Shown here: piece after piece, positions 26,854-37,121 of the stretch
Layout: each line of letters opens with the position of its first letter
Position numbering within the stretch: position 1 is the first letter of the stretch
From: Vibrio nereis NBRC 15637
Lineage (GTDB): Bacteria > Pseudomonadota > Gammaproteobacteria > Enterobacterales > Vibrionaceae
Length of the DNA stretch: 64,000 nt
NCBI RefSeq assembly: GCF_001591105.1
Contig: NZ_BCUD01000009.1
Span: 1 to 64,000 of the forward strand
Direction of reading: 5' to 3'
The notes under the pieces: model-generated
Database searches by the model: none
Told to the model about the DNA's origin: nothing
The model's input: only the letters and a program-made list of their open reading frames with translations
Position numbers and translations under genes: made by a program

Positions 26854-26888
26854 AAAAAAAGCCAGTAGCATTGCTACTGGCTTTTTGT
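26854..26888 (+). terminator. Bidirectional terminator between rbsR and deaD
   Basis: AAAAAGCCAGTAGC-ATT-GCTACTGGCTTTTT is a perfect stem with A and T tracts, serving both converging genes. Confidence 0.9.
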
Positions 26889-26911
26889 ATTCATGTGCGT
26901 GTTAGCAAGGA

Positions 26912-28861
26912 TTAACCTTCGCTGCGACGACCACGTCCGTGACCACGTTCACCACGGTAGTTACCACGGTGATCGCCACCACGGTTACGGTCGAAACGAC
27001 GCTCGCCATCACCACGGCCGCCTTCACGATTACCACGACCACCTTCACGGTTGCCACGGTAGCCGCCACCTTCGCGGTTGCCTTCACGGTTACCATCACG
27101 ATTGTTGCGGAAACCGCCGTCACGACGACCACCACCATCGCGACCACGACCGCCTTCACGACGACCACGAGGCTCACGGAAATCGTTGAAATCACAAACA
27201 ACAGCGTCTACTTGCTTCTGACGAATACGCAGTTTGCTTAGCTTAGTTGCCGCGTCAGAAGACATTGCTTTAGGCAGCTGAACGTAAGTTTCGCCTTGAT
27301 CCAGTTTGATTGCACCGATAGAACCTTTGGTTAGGCCTAGTTCGTTTGCTAGTGCACCAACGATGTCTTTAACTTGAACGCCTTGCTCACGACCAACTTG
27401 GAATTGGTAAGTATCCCAATCTTGGTTGCTGTTGAAGCCACGACCGCCTTCACGACGACCGTCACGACGACCGTCACGGCCACCTTCGCGACGCTCTTGA
27501 CGACGTTTCTTATCACGCTCAATCGCTTCAACCATTGGGTCTTCGCCAATGTAGAATAGAGGGCGTTTGCCTTGTTGGCGCTTAAGAAGAATAGCAGCCA
27601 GTGTGGTTGCATCGATTTCTAGCGTTTCTTGCAGTTTTTCAACAAGCTCAGAGAATTTCTCTAGCGCTTTGTGTTCTTTGTCTGCTTCTAGCTCAGCACC
27701 TAATTTAACTAGACGAGCTTCTGCAACTTTGTCACGCAGTGGAAGTTGGATTTCTTCCATTGAAGACTTAGTTACGCGCTCGATAGTGCGAAGCATACGC
27801 ATTTGGTTAGTGCGAACTAGAAGGATCGCTTTACCTTTACGTCCAGCACGACCAGTACGGCCGATACGGTGGATGTAAGACTCAACATCGAATGGGATGT
27901 CGTAGTTAAATACGTGTGTAATGCGTGGAACGTCAAGGCCACGAGCAACAACGTCAGTTGCTACAAGAATGTCGATAACACCTTGTTTGATATGATCAAC
28001 TGTACGCTCACGTAGAGACTGAGGAATATCACCGTGCAGTGCAGCCGCTTTAAAGCCACGTGCAGATAGCCAATCAGCTAGGCGCTCAGTGTCCTGACGA
28101 GTACGTACGAATACGATAGATGCGTCAGTCTCTTCTGTTTCTAGAAGGCGAGACATTGCTTCGTCTTTTTCTACGCCTTTAACAACCCAGAATTGTTGCT
28201 CTACTTTGTCTACAGTGTGGTTTTTACCAGCAACGTCGATCATTACTGGCTCACGTAGGAAGCGCTCAACAATGTTTTTCAACATTGGAGGCATAGTTGC
28301 AGAGAACAATACGCGTTGTGCAGAAGATGGAGCGTGTTCCATGATCGCTGTTACGTCATCAACGAAACCCATGTTTAGCATTTCGTCAGCTTCATCAAGA
28401 ACGAAAGTGTGTACTTCGTCTAGGTGAAGGCGATCACGGTTGATAAGGTCTTGAACTCGGCCTGGAGTACCGACAATGATGTGTGCGCCATTTTTAAGAG
28501 CACGCATTTGATCAACGATAGATGTACCACCGTAGATCTCTAGCACTTTAAGGCCAGCGATGTTTTTACCAAGGTTCTTCACCTCAGCTGCAACCTGGAT
28601 AGCAAGTTCACGCGTTGGTGCAAGAACGATTGCTTGTGGTTTACGTTGAGATAGGTCAATCTTGTTTAGAAGAGGCAGAGAGAAAGCCGCTGTTTTGCCA
28701 GTACCAGTTTGAGCTTTGCCTAGTGCGTCTGAACCTTTCATCAGGTGTGGGATTGCCGCTGCCTGAATTGGAGTTGGTGAAACGAAACCCATTCCGTTTA
28801 GTGCAGAAAGGATAGAGTCGTTAAGCGCTAGGTCGCTAAACTGGATTACAGAATCTGTCAT
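26912..28861 (-). CDS. deaD: DEAD-box RNA helicase, DeaD/CsdA-like
   Basis: The product is about 649 residues. It has the full DEAD-box motif set: Q motif region, AQTGTGKTAAF (Walker A), PTRELA, VLDEADEML, FSATMP, and HRIGRTGRAGRKG. After the helicase core comes a DbpA/CsdA-type RNA-binding domain (about residues 470-560, with GSIGAIKLDQGETYVQLPK). The last 80-90 residues are a low-complexity tail of Arg, Gly, Glu, Asp and Asn (RGGR/NREGG repeats). Such tails bind RNA and affect condensate formation. DeaD acts in cold-shock ribosome assembly and mRNA turnover. ATG 28861 follows AGGATCC; an upstream ATG nine codons earlier lacks a site. The divergent neighbour is RNase II. Confidence 0.93.
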   Translation of the reverse strand: MTDSVIQFSDLALNDSILSALNGMGFVSPTPIQAAAIPHLMKGSDALGKAQTGTGKTAAFSLPLLNKIDLSQRKPQAIVLAPTRELAIQVAAEVKNLGKNIAGLKVLEIYGGTSIVDQMRALKNGAHIIVGTPGRVQDLINRDRLHLDEVHTFVLDEADEMLNMGFVDDVTAIMEHAPSSAQRVLFSATMPPMLKNIVERFLREPVMIDVAGKNHTVDKVEQQFWVVKGVEKDEAMSRLLETEETDASIVFVRTRQDTERLADWLSARGFKAAALHGDIPQSLRERTVDHIKQGVIDILVATDVVARGLDVPRITHVFNYDIPFDVESYIHRIGRTGRAGRKGKAILLVRTNQMRMLRTIERVTKSSMEEIQLPLRDKVAEARLVKLGAELEADKEHKALEKFSELVEKLQETLEIDATTLAAILLKRQQGKRPLFYIGEDPMVEAIERDKKRRQERREGGRDGRRDGRREGGRGFNSNQDWDTYQFQVGREQGVQVKDIVGALANELGLTKGSIGAIKLDQGETYVQLPKAMSSDAATKLSKLRIRQKQVDAVVCDFNDFREPRGRREGGRGRDGGGRRDGGFRNNRDGNREGNREGGGYRGNREGGRGNREGGRGDGERRFDRNRGGDHRGNYRGERGHGRGRRSEG

Positions 28862-29227
28862 TGGGATCCTACTAATTAATGTCAACAAAAGGTCCCACGA
28901 GCTCTACCAATTCCAATACCAATCCTGATTATCGCTGAATCCGTTCAGATGCGGATAAGTCGTAAATCGCATCAAGCCGCTAGGGACATATATATAAGGG
29001 GCAAGATTATTCCCTAAAAGCATAAAAAAAGCCAGAAAAAATTGAAATACATCACATATTTTTCGCTATTGACACTGTTCTGTTCATAAAATCTTCACAT
29101 CTTGGCCTTTTTACGCTCACAATTGCCGGTTGAATAAACACTTTTATAGATAGTCCTCTGCTCAAGGTAGCTAGGCTATGGCGGCAATGTTATAGTGTGC
29201 GCAATTTTTTCAGTAAGAAATGTAGAG
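28862..29227. promoter_or_regulatory. Divergent deaD / rnb control region
   Basis: This 366-base gap has no gene. It holds AT-rich promoter-like stretches, including TATATATAAGG near 28990 and TTGACA near 29070. A long 5' leader is common for cold-shock helicase genes, but I cannot define one here. Confidence 0.4.
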
Positions 29228-31231
29228 ATGTTCCAAGATAATCCGCTATTGGCTCAACTTAAGCAGCAAATCCAAGAGACCCTGCCTCAGAAGGAAGGGA
29301 CAATCAAAGCAACTGATAAAGGCTTTGGTTTCCTTGAAGTAGACAGTAAAACCAGCTTTTTCATCCCGCCACCGTACATGAAAAAGTGCTTACACGGCGA
29401 TAAAGTTAAAGCCATTATCCGCACTGAAAAAGAGCGAGAAGTGGCCGAGCCGCAAGAGCTATTGGAACAAAAGTTTACGCGTTTTATTGGCCGCGTAAAA
29501 TTGTTCAAAGGCAAGCTGAACGTTGTTCCTGACCATCCACAGATGAAGAAAATGTCTCTTAAGGCGAAAGTGAAAAAAGGCCTGAAGAGCGATGATTTTC
29601 AAGAAGGTGATTGGGTCGTTGCACATTTGACGAGTCACCCATTAAAAGGTGATAACGGCTTCTTTGTTGAGATCTCTGAAAAGATTACTGACGCAAATGA
29701 TAAGATCGCGCCTTGGTGGGTAACGTTGGCGGAAAACGACCTGCCAAATAGTGAACCAGCGGGCATCGACAACTGGGAAATCAAAGACGACGCTGATTTA
29801 GAGCGTGTTGATATGACTCACGTTCCTTTTGTGACCATCGATGGTGAGTCAACAAAAGATATGGATGATGCGCTGCATGCGAAAAAACTGGAAAATGGCG
29901 ATTTCGAACTGACGATCGCGATTGCAGATCCAACGGCCTACATCACGCCTGACAGTGAGATGGATAAAGTCGCGCGCGAGCGTGGTTTCACGATTTACCT
30001 TCCTGGCCGCAACATTCCAATGCTGCCACGTGACCTAGCGGACGAACTATGTTCTTTGATCGAGAACGAAATTCGCCCTGCGCTGTGTTGTAGCGTGACG
30101 GTCAGCAAAGACGGTGTGATCGGCGATGACATCAAATTCTTTGCGGCAAACATCAAGTCTCACGCACGTTTAGTGTACGACCACGTTTCTGACTGGATTG
30201 AAAATGGCAGCTCTGAAGCATGGCAGCCAAGTGATGAGATTGCAGAAATTGTACGTGACCTGTATGAATTTTCTAGAGCGCGTGCCGAGTGGCGTGAGCA
30301 GAACGCGGTTGTGTTCCCAGACCGCCCAGACTACCGCTTTGAACTGAGTGAAGATAACGACGTCGTGGCTATCCACGCTGACATGCGTCGTAGTGCTAAC
30401 CGTTTGGTTGAAGAAGCGATGATCACTGCCAATATCTGTGCGGGTCGTACTTTACAAGCAAGCTTTAATTCAGGTGTGTTTAACACCCATGCTGGTTTCA
30501 AAGCAGAGAAAATCGAAGATGTGGTTGCGCTTATCAACCCTGAAGGTGAACTGCCATTTACCGCAGAGTCGATTGCGACTCTAGAAGGCTTTGCTGAACT
30601 GCGCCGCTGGTTAGCGAAGCAAGACACATCGTATCTAGACAACCGCATTCGCAAGTTCCAAACCTACAGCGAGATTGGTAACCAACCATTACCACACTAC
30701 GCAATGGGTCTGGATCTCTACGCGACTTGGACATCTCCAATCCGTAAGTACGGCGACATGATCAACCATCGTATGCTGAAAGCGCATGTTTTGGGTAAAG
30801 AACCAGTACAAACGGCGGATGAAACGGTCGGTGAAGAACTGGCTTTACACCGTAAACATCACAAGATCGCAGAACGTAATGTTGGTGACTGGCTATACGC
30901 TCGTACTCTGGCTGGCGATGTTGAGAAGAAAACCGTCTTCAATGCTGAAGTGTTTGACGTTTCACGCGCAGGTGTACGTGTACGCCTACTGGAAAATGGC
31001 GCAGCAGCGTTTATTCCTGGCTCATTGATCCTTGCGAACAAAGAGCGTTTGGCGTGCGATGGTGAAACAGGTACGGTATCTATTGATAAAGAAGTCGTTT
31101 ACCGCTTGGGTGACGTATTCGAAGTGGTGCTGGCGGATGTAAACCAAGAAAACCGCAGCCTGCTTGCCAAACCGACTCAAGTCTTTGACGAGGTGAAAAC
31201 GGCGGAAGAAGCAGAAGCGGCCGCAGAGTAA
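29228..31231 (+). CDS. rnb: Exoribonuclease II
   Basis: RNase II degrades single-stranded RNA from the 3' end. The 667-residue protein has the N-terminal cold-shock RNA-binding domains, the RNB catalytic core with [18 protein letters not shown] (metal-binding aspartates), [12 protein letters not shown], and the [20 protein letters not shown] segment, then a C-terminal S1 domain. ATG 29228 gives the standard [14 protein letters not shown] start; an ATG 11 codons upstream is rejected. Confidence 0.96.
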   Translation: MFQDNPLLAQLKQQIQETLPQKEGTIKATDKGFGFLEVDSKTSFFIPPPYMKKCLHGDKVKAIIRTEKEREVAEPQELLEQKFTRFIGRVKLFKGKLNVVPDHPQMKKMSLKAKVKKGLKSDDFQEGDWVVAHLTSHPLKGDNGFFVEISEKITDANDKIAPWWVTLAENDLPNSEPAGIDNWEIKDDADLERVDMTHVPFVTIDGESTKDMDDALHAKKLENGDFELTIAIADPTAYITPDSEMDKVARERGFTIYLPGRNIPMLPRDLADELCSLIENEIRPALCCSVTVSKDGVIGDDIKFFAANIKSHARLVYDHVSDWIENGSSEAWQPSDEIAEIVRDLYEFSRARAEWREQNAVVFPDRPDYRFELSEDNDVVAIHADMRRSANRLVEEAMITANICAGRTLQASFNSGVFNTHAGFKAEKIEDVVALINPEGELPFTAESIATLEGFAELRRWLAKQDTSYLDNRIRKFQTYSEIGNQPLPHYAMGLDLYATWTSPIRKYGDMINHRMLKAHVLGKEPVQTADETVGEELALHRKHHKIAERNVGDWLYARTLAGDVEKKTVFNAEVFDVSRAGVRVRLLENGAAAFIPGSLILANKERLACDGETGTVSIDKEVVYRLGDVFEVVLADVNQENRSLLAKPTQVFDEVKTAEEAEAAAE

Positions 31232-31256
31232 TATCCACTAGATAGCTATAGTAGAA

Positions 31257-31284
31257 AGGGCGCAGTCAGCGCCCTTTTTTAATC
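31257..31284 (+). terminator. Terminator after rnb
   Basis: GGGCGC-AGTCA-GCGCCC followed by six T, a compact GC-rich intrinsic terminator. Confidence 0.85.
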
Positions 31285-31629
31285 TTCCCAGAACATCTCT
31301 TTCGGATCTTTATCTATTTCTCTCATGATCGCTGTCAGGTCCGTACTGCTGGCCAGAAATGGGTAAGGCAACCAACGCTCTTTTTCCTCGTCTGGCATAA
31401 ATAGCTGCCATCGCTTGCTTTGTTCACACCACTTCACTTTTGCGACCTGATCAATGTAGTCACAGTGGGCCGAGTCGAGAAGAAAATGCTGTTTAAAAAA
31501 CACAACGCCGTTATTGGTTGCTTCAAAACTGGCTTTGCCTAATTCGGCTGGCACACTCTGGTTCCGCTGCTGACAGATAAGCTGCGCACGGCTTTCAACT
31601 TGTCTTTGTAGCAAACTCACAACAACCAT
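31279..31629 (-). CDS. DUF3024-like small protein
   Basis: The 116-residue protein has the block VAKVKWCEQSKRWQLFMPDE followed by WLPYPFL, which matches my memory of the DUF3024 pattern (VAK..Y....KKWKLYW..ADLKWHSYEP). No signal peptide or membrane segment is visible. GAGGAG precedes the ATG. Its stop lies within the rnb terminator region, so the two converging genes nearly touch. The function is unknown. Confidence 0.65.
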   Translation of the reverse strand: MVVVSLLQRQVESRAQLICQQRNQSVPAELGKASFEATNNGVVFFKQHFLLDSAHCDYIDQVAKVKWCEQSKRWQLFMPDEEKERWLPYPFLASSTDLTAIMREIDKDPKEMFWED

Positions 31630-31691
31630 ATTTGCTCCTCAAGCAGATAACTTAATCATAGTATTTAATGGATATTTTGTTGTCTGCATAG

Positions 31692-31709
31692 CTTTTCACA
31701 AAAATGTCA
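31692..31709 (+). promoter_or_regulatory. Candidate Pho box before pstS
   Basis: CTTTTCACAAAAATGTCA fits the two-repeat arrangement of a PhoB box (heptamer, four-base spacer, heptamer; consensus CTGTCAT), with mismatches mainly in the first repeat. It lies 62 bases before the pstS start. It is plausible because of the gene behind it, not because of a strong match. Confidence 0.4.
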
Positions 31710-31770
31710 TCTCTCCGCAATATGATGAGCACAGTTAAAGTTACCTACTTGAATTTGAATGGAGAAAATT

Positions 31771-32595
31771 ATGTTTCGCACTGTGGCTGCTGTACTTTTA
31801 TCTTGCACTCTGGCGGCTCAGCCAGTGTTGGCTGGAGAAGTCAATGTATCAGGCTCTACTTCAGTCGCGCGAGTGATGGATGTACTGGCAGAGACCTATA
31901 ACTCCGCTCATCCAGACAGTTATGTTGCCGTTCAAGGCGTAGGCTCTAGTGCGGGGATTACGCTGGTTAAGAAAGGCGTCGCGGACATAGGCATGAGTTC
32001 TCGTTACTTGACTGAAAGTGAAAAGGATGAAGATTTGGCGGTTAACTTGATCGCGTATGATGGTCTTGCGGTTGTCGTCAATAAATCAAATTCGGTCGAG
32101 AATGTGACTAGAGAGCAGCTGTTCAATATTTACAAAGGAAAGATCACCAACTGGAAAGAGCTTGGTGGCACTGATCAAGCCATTGCTGTGGTGACTCGCG
32201 AAGCGTCTTCTGGTTCTCGTTACAGTTTTGAAAGCTTAATGGGGTTAACCAAAGTGATTAATGATCGCCTTGTATCTGATATCAGCCCGAATAATTTGGT
32301 GGTGAACAGCAACAGCATGGTAAAAACCATCGTTAACCACAACAAGCAAGCCATTGGTTTTATTTCAACCGGCTCTATTGACCAGTCTGTGAAACCAATT
32401 ACGTTTGAGGGTGTTAAACCAAACAACGGCACGATTGCTAATGGTAAGTACGAATTAGCGCGTCCATTCCTGGTTGTTTACCAAGAGGGCAAAGTGGATC
32501 AAGAAACACAGTCATTCATCAAGTACCTAGATAGCAAACAAGCGTCGCAATTAATTGAAGAATACGGCTACACAGCAGCGAAAGAGAATAAATAA
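31771..32595 (+). CDS. pstS: Phosphate-binding protein PstS-like
   Basis: The 274-residue precursor has a signal peptide (cleavage around VLAGE) and the type II periplasmic-binding fold typical of compact PstS proteins: VSGSTSVARVMDVLAE, GVGSSAGITLVKKGVADIGMSSR, and the TREASSGSRYSFE phosphate loop. It would capture phosphate in the periplasm. No pstC, pstA or pstB is nearby, so it must share a permease encoded elsewhere. GGAG precedes ATG 31771; the ATG four codons upstream is not needed. Confidence 0.9.
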   Translation: MFRTVAAVLLSCTLAAQPVLAGEVNVSGSTSVARVMDVLAETYNSAHPDSYVAVQGVGSSAGITLVKKGVADIGMSSRYLTESEKDEDLAVNLIAYDGLAVVVNKSNSVENVTREQLFNIYKGKITNWKELGGTDQAIAVVTREASSGSRYSFESLMGLTKVINDRLVSDISPNNLVVNSNSMVKTIVNHNKQAIGFISTGSIDQSVKPITFEGVKPNNGTIANGKYELARPFLVVYQEGKVDQETQSFIKYLDSKQASQLIEEYGYTAAKENK

Positions 32596-32615
32596 CGCTA
32601 CTTTCAGACTATTGA

Positions 32616-32652
32616 ATCCGCCACTCTTTTTCAGAGTGGCGGATTTTTTTAT
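32616..32652 (+). terminator. Terminator after pstS
   Basis: ATCCGCCACTCT and AGAGTGGCGGAT form a perfect stem followed by seven T. It also faces the converging debranching-enzyme gene. Confidence 0.9.
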
Positions 32653-32668
32653 CTACTCGGCTCGCGTA

Positions 32669-35437
32669 TTAGTCTTTGGCTAGCTCTAGATTTTCCGCTT
32701 CTCGCTGTTTTAACAAGTAATCCTTTGACTCAAGTGAGCGATGTTTTAAGCGTATGTCTGGCTGTGCAAAATAGAGAGTATCGAGCTCAGGGAAGTGGGG
32801 TTTAGCGACTCTGTTGAACTGCTCCACCTCTCGGCTGAGTGATACTTCACCATTATCGATCTTAACCTCTAAAGGTAGTGTTAGATCGCATGTTATCTCT
32901 ACTTGCTCATTAGGTGAACCCGTTAAGCGAACTTTCAGTTTTACATCTGACTCAGCTTGTGTCGCAGATAGCAGATAAACTTGCGTGTTATCGACTCGTT
33001 CGTAGTGAACATTCAATGTGCTTTTTTCGCCGTAAGGCAGCGTGGCCGTGGCTGTTCGCCATTGTGTTGGAAGCGCTGGCGCCAGTTCAATCACACCTTC
33101 TAATAGCTTAGGTTTAAAGCCGAGGTAATCTTGCTGCGCATTGCGAGCATACTCAGATACAGACCATGCTTGAGCGTATGTGCCAGTTTCAACAAGCTGG
33201 CTAGGGTCTTGTTGGTAAGCGTCCAAGTTTTCACTCATGGTGCCGCGATGGCCTTGCTCTAAGATCTGTTTAGCCAGGTTTTTAGACAATGTATAAGCGA
33301 AATCTTGTTGCTGATATTGGGCTAAAGCCGTCACAGTGAAGCCCGCATTCCAACCCCAAATTGTACCATTGTGATAGGCCGCATCTTTGTGGTATTCGCT
33401 GCGGTTGTCATGATAAGGATGAAAATCGGTATGGTGTTGATCCAGAGAACAAATTCCCCACGGGAAAAGCAGAGTGCTCACGCTGTTTTTGACAATATGC
33501 GCGCCGATGGAATCACTGATAAGCGCGTTGTGTTGCGGGATCGTCAATGTCATCAGTTGGTTGGGTCTGACACTGTAATCAGGCGTATCGCCCGCGTTTA
33601 ACCTGTCTGCGAGTTGAAGTGTATTTTCGTTCCAGAACTTCTGCACAAAGCTTTCTTTGACCTTGTCGGCCATTGCACGCCATTTAGCCTGACTTTCTTC
33701 ATCATCAATCAGTTCAGCCAGCAGAATTGCGCATTGTAAGCTTTCAAACCACAGCGCTTGGATGTCGTTGGCTTTGGGGCCGCGTGGTGACCACGGGATC
33801 TGTCCGTTAATTTTGGCGTCCATCCATGTATCAGGGTGGCGATGCTTCATTAAGCCGTCTTCATCTAGGTAGTTATTCTCTACTCCCTCGATAAAGCGCG
33901 CTACCACAGGGTACATCTTATGGGCGAATGCCAAGTCACCGCTGTAGTTAATGTATTCTAGGATTTCGCGGATCATCCACGGCGTGCCATCTGTCGTATT
34001 GTAGATGATGTTGGTTTTGCTGGTCACGCGGTTGGGAATACGGCCATAGTTTTTGGATTGCTTATCGGTCATTTGCATCGCGGCGAAGTTTTCTATGATC
34101 GCTTTGGCTTCATCAAACTCACCATTGGCGAGGCTAGTCCCCGATAATGCGATAAAGGTATCTCTGCCCCAGCAATCTTTAAACCATGGCAGACCCGCCC
34201 ATATGCCAGTGCCAAACTCATGGCTGACAAAAGTACGGCTTGATAAACGTGCCCACATCACCGCTCGGTTGTATTCAATATCGTCGCTCCAGAGATAACT
34301 GTGGGTGAGAAATTGATAGAGTTTCTGCTGGTGGCGAACAAAGCCATGATCAATGGCCGCGTTTTTTGCGCTCGCGACCGCCTTTTCTTTGTCGTGCTCA
34401 AAACTCAGGTAAACCGTGAGCAAGTCTGTGCTGGCTTGTGATGTCAGCATCAGCTTGGTGTTTTCCCTTGCCAAATGCATGACCTGATTTAACTCTGGGT
34501 GCGTAGCGAATGAGACCTCATTAGCCGTCACCGCTTGGTTGGCGCTGATGGCGATGAATCTCGGGCAGCCTTCAGGGCAATACTCCGTTTCAAGCGTGTA
34601 GACAAGCACGCCGTCATGTTGCTCAACGTATGTGTGATTAAGCGGAAGGTTGAGTTCGGGTACGATCGATAATGTCGACTTTGTCGTAGTGTGGACCGTT
34701 AAACACACCAATCGCTGGTTTTGTACCAAAGAGAGAATGTCAGAAGATGATTCAAACTGATGTTCAATGCCATAGGGCAATAAACGCGCTTTGTTGGCTG
34801 CATTTTTGTCGTTTAACTGACCGTCGACATAGGATCCAAAACCGCCTAAATGCCAACCTTGATGATGTCGGTAGCGGTCCCCACAAGAGAAACTCAAGGC
34901 TCTTCCTTCATAGTAGCCATCAACGTTATCTCCAAACACGTACGGGAAAGGTCGATCACTTTCTATCGCTAACGTATCGAACAGATCCTGAGGGTCTAAG
35001 GCATGGTTAACGGCTGCTAAGCGCGGTAATTCTCCGGTCGTTATTGCTAAGCTGTAGCTTTCCAGTCCTCGAGTTGAAGCAGTTTCTGCCCCGTTTTCTG
35101 CTAGAACAATAGTAAGCGTCGGAGTGTCTGAGCTTAAGTCTAAGTGCAACGTGTAGCGGCCAGTTTGGCTTGGTGAAAAAGTCAGATCATTACCGATACC
35201 TTGGGTATGAATCAGTTGCGTGGTGTCATCTAAATCAAGTGCTGTCGCTTTTGTTGGATGGGCAGAGAATGTCCATTCTTCACGGCCGTCCATGTCTGCA
35301 ATCTTGAACTTATGAGTATCGACCGAGAAAACGACGCTCGCAGAAAAGCAGTTTAGGCCATTTTCAGTGAACGGCGTGTCTAGCCCCCAACCGTTGAAGG
35401 TGCCTTTTAGGTACAGAGTCGGCGTGATTATTTTCAT
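32669..35437 (-). CDS. Glycogen/maltodextrin debranching-type glucosidase
   Basis: The product is about 922 residues. It starts with a starch-binding-like beta domain (LYLKGTFNGWGLDTPF, about residues 5-90), followed by an N-terminal beta-sandwich region and an (alpha/alpha)6-barrel like the amylo-alpha-1,6-glucosidase C-terminal domain (GLPWFKDCWGRDTFIALSGT, then RIPNRV, NTTDGTPWMIREI and NAGFTVTALAQYQ). No signal peptide is visible, so it acts in the cytoplasm. ATG 35437 has GAGGATA before it; a longer version from 35533 lacks a site. It is divergent from a porin gene with a CRP-like site between, which fits sugar uptake and breakdown. Exact substrate is inference. Confidence 0.82.
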   Translation of the reverse strand: MKIITPTLYLKGTFNGWGLDTPFTENGLNCFSASVVFSVDTHKFKIADMDGREEWTFSAHPTKATALDLDDTTQLIHTQGIGNDLTFSPSQTGRYTLHLDLSSDTPTLTIVLAENGAETASTRGLESYSLAITTGELPRLAAVNHALDPQDLFDTLAIESDRPFPYVFGDNVDGYYEGRALSFSCGDRYRHHQGWHLGGFGSYVDGQLNDKNAANKARLLPYGIEHQFESSSDILSLVQNQRLVCLTVHTTTKSTLSIVPELNLPLNHTYVEQHDGVLVYTLETEYCPEGCPRFIAISANQAVTANEVSFATHPELNQVMHLARENTKLMLTSQASTDLLTVYLSFEHDKEKAVASAKNAAIDHGFVRHQQKLYQFLTHSYLWSDDIEYNRAVMWARLSSRTFVSHEFGTGIWAGLPWFKDCWGRDTFIALSGTSLANGEFDEAKAIIENFAAMQMTDKQSKNYGRIPNRVTSKTNIIYNTTDGTPWMIREILEYINYSGDLAFAHKMYPVVARFIEGVENNYLDEDGLMKHRHPDTWMDAKINGQIPWSPRGPKANDIQALWFESLQCAILLAELIDDEESQAKWRAMADKVKESFVQKFWNENTLQLADRLNAGDTPDYSVRPNQLMTLTIPQHNALISDSIGAHIVKNSVSTLLFPWGICSLDQHHTDFHPYHDNRSEYHKDAAYHNGTIWGWNAGFTVTALAQYQQQDFAYTLSKNLAKQILEQGHRGTMSENLDAYQQDPSQLVETGTYAQAWSVSEYARNAQQDYLGFKPKLLEGVIELAPALPTQWRTATATLPYGEKSTLNVHYERVDNTQVYLLSATQAESDVKLKVRLTGSPNEQVEITCDLTLPLEVKIDNGEVSLSREVEQFNRVAKPHFPELDTLYFAQPDIRLKHRSLESKDYLLKQREAENLELAKD

Positions 35438-35925
35438 GATTTTTATCCTCAAAATTTTACTCAAGGATAGTGAAATCTGAGAGGGGTGAGAAATAGATAG
35501 TTTATGGATTGATATTGAAAAAATATATATCACCGCATCGCAGAGAGGTATTCACATCTTTGCTAAAAACCCAGCGGCAAAGTATCTAATCGGAGACGTA
35601 TTTTTAGCTAAGAGAGCCGTGCGAGGTGTGTATTTTATGCTGAGGTGATTCTATAAAATCAGAGAAAGTTCATTAGTGATTTCTAAAAATGTGACTCTAA
35701 TCACTTATTAATCTCAGCGGGCAATGGATTTAAAATAGAGCATAAATTCATGCATTTACCAGAGTTCTATAGCGATTAGAGTTCGGTATCTCTATCAAAA
35801 GGTTAAAGTATTACAATTGAGAGCCTTCTCAAAACCGCTTTTTACCTACTAGGGTTTTAGTGTTCGTGTTGTTTTGGCACCTGCCTTATTCGGACGAGGT
35901 ATAACCTTGATACGGATACTAAATT
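35438..35925. promoter_or_regulatory. Divergent debranching-enzyme / porin control region
   Basis: The 488-base gap has no gene. Its clearest element is the CRP-like site at 35690-35705. The long AT-rich portion between 35830 and 35925 probably carries the porin promoter and leader. Confidence 0.55.
35690..35705. promoter_or_regulatory. CRP-like site
   Basis: TGTGACTCTAATCACT matches the CRP consensus TGTGA-N6-TCACA in nine of ten positions. It lies between the divergent debranching enzyme and porin genes, where catabolite control would be expected. Confidence 0.65.
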
Positions 35926-36939
35926 ATGAAAATGAAATTACTAGCCATTGCAGTGATGGCAACAGCATGTGGTTCCAGCGCATTTGCCGCAGAGGTTTAC
36001 AATCGCGGTAACACAACACTCTCCATTGGTGGATACGTTGATGTAGGCGTTGGCGAATACGATTCTAGTGATGAGGTTGAAGTTCATTCAGTTTCTCCTC
36101 GGATTAACATCTCAGGTACACAAGACCTTGGCAACGGCGTAACGGTCGATGCAAAAGGTGAGTGGTCACTCAATTACTTAGACGGTGGCGAACAATCATT
36201 CTCAACACGTTTAGGCTATATCGGGGCAACCCATGATCAATACGGCCGTTTAGTCGCTGGTACTCAATGGTCCCCATATTACGATGTGGTAGGGGTAACT
36301 GACTTACCTATCGCGTTTGCGACCGATTTTATCTACGATGATTATTACTTTTTAGGCACGGCTCGCGCTGAAAGAATGGTGAGTTACAGAAACTCCTTGT
36401 CACTGGGGGATGTTGGTGATTTACATATAGGTCTTGGTTGGCAGGGCAACCATACCGAGGAAGTAGGCGATCCTGTGACCACGGTTGAATACCATTCTCG
36501 AACTCAGGCCGCTTTGAGCTTTTCCATCGATATGGTCACGTTAGGTTACGCTTATAACGGTGGGGATGTGACCCGTACAGAAAAAGTGGATCAGCAATCT
36601 CACGCGGTTTCTATCAGTGCAGGCGAATACGGCAGTGGTTTTTATGGCGCGGCTGTTTATGCAATGAATGACTATATGAATAGTGGTATAGAGGATACTG
36701 ACGCTCTTGAGTTACTCTTGGCTTATGGGCTGGGCTATGGCATGAATGTGATTGGTAATTATGAAGAGGTGGTGGATTCGGACAGCGAAAACACGCAATA
36801 CAGCCATGCTGCGCTTCAATTGGAATACACCATCACACCGAAGTTTATGGGATTTGCGGGTTACCAGTTTGATGCAGGTAACGACATCGGCGAAAAAGAA
36901 GAAGATTTCTGGACGGTAGGGGCACGTTACTTCCTATAA
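35926..36939 (+). CDS. Outer-membrane general porin
   Basis: The 337-residue precursor has a signal peptide ending AFAAE, then alternating beta-strand sequence typical of 16-stranded trimeric porins of the OmpU/OmpT/OmpC type: NTTLSIGGYVDVGVGEY, SPRINISGTQDLGNGVTVDA, TRLGYIGATHDQYGRLVAGTQ. The chain ends VGARYFL with the C-terminal Phe/aromatic signature (FL) close to the usual terminal Phe. It forms a diffusion channel; specificity cannot be read. It faces the debranching enzyme, suggesting carbohydrate-linked expression. Confidence 0.9.
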   Translation: MKMKLLAIAVMATACGSSAFAAEVYNRGNTTLSIGGYVDVGVGEYDSSDEVEVHSVSPRINISGTQDLGNGVTVDAKGEWSLNYLDGGEQSFSTRLGYIGATHDQYGRLVAGTQWSPYYDVVGVTDLPIAFATDFIYDDYYFLGTARAERMVSYRNSLSLGDVGDLHIGLGWQGNHTEEVGDPVTTVEYHSRTQAALSFSIDMVTLGYAYNGGDVTRTEKVDQQSHAVSISAGEYGSGFYGAAVYAMNDYMNSGIEDTDALELLLAYGLGYGMNVIGNYEEVVDSDSENTQYSHAALQLEYTITPKFMGFAGYQFDAGNDIGEKEEDFWTVGARYFL

Positions 36940-36970
36940 TCCTTCAAGTTAATGTCATAGTGATCCGGCG

Positions 36971-37003
36971 AGCGCCTGTGCAATTTGTGCAGGCGCTTTT
37001 TGT
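36971..37003 (+). terminator. Terminator after the porin gene
   Basis: AGCGCCTG and CAGGCGCT form a strong stem followed by TTTTTG. Confidence 0.85.
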
Positions 37004-37121
37004 TTATTTATCGATAGCTTAATAGTGGGGAACGGATCGGGTTTTCGTGATTCGTTTAGTTTATTTTTAACATAGTTAGACTAGAATCGTGCCCTTATGT
37101 TCGCTGTTCAGGGAAGAAAAT

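Noticed and set aside
26893-27241. Plus-strand frames and a second minus-strand frame rich in His, Thr or Val over the end of deaD
   Set aside because: They are other-frame readings of the repetitive Arg/Gly-codon tail of the helicase; their composition is an artefact of the repeat.
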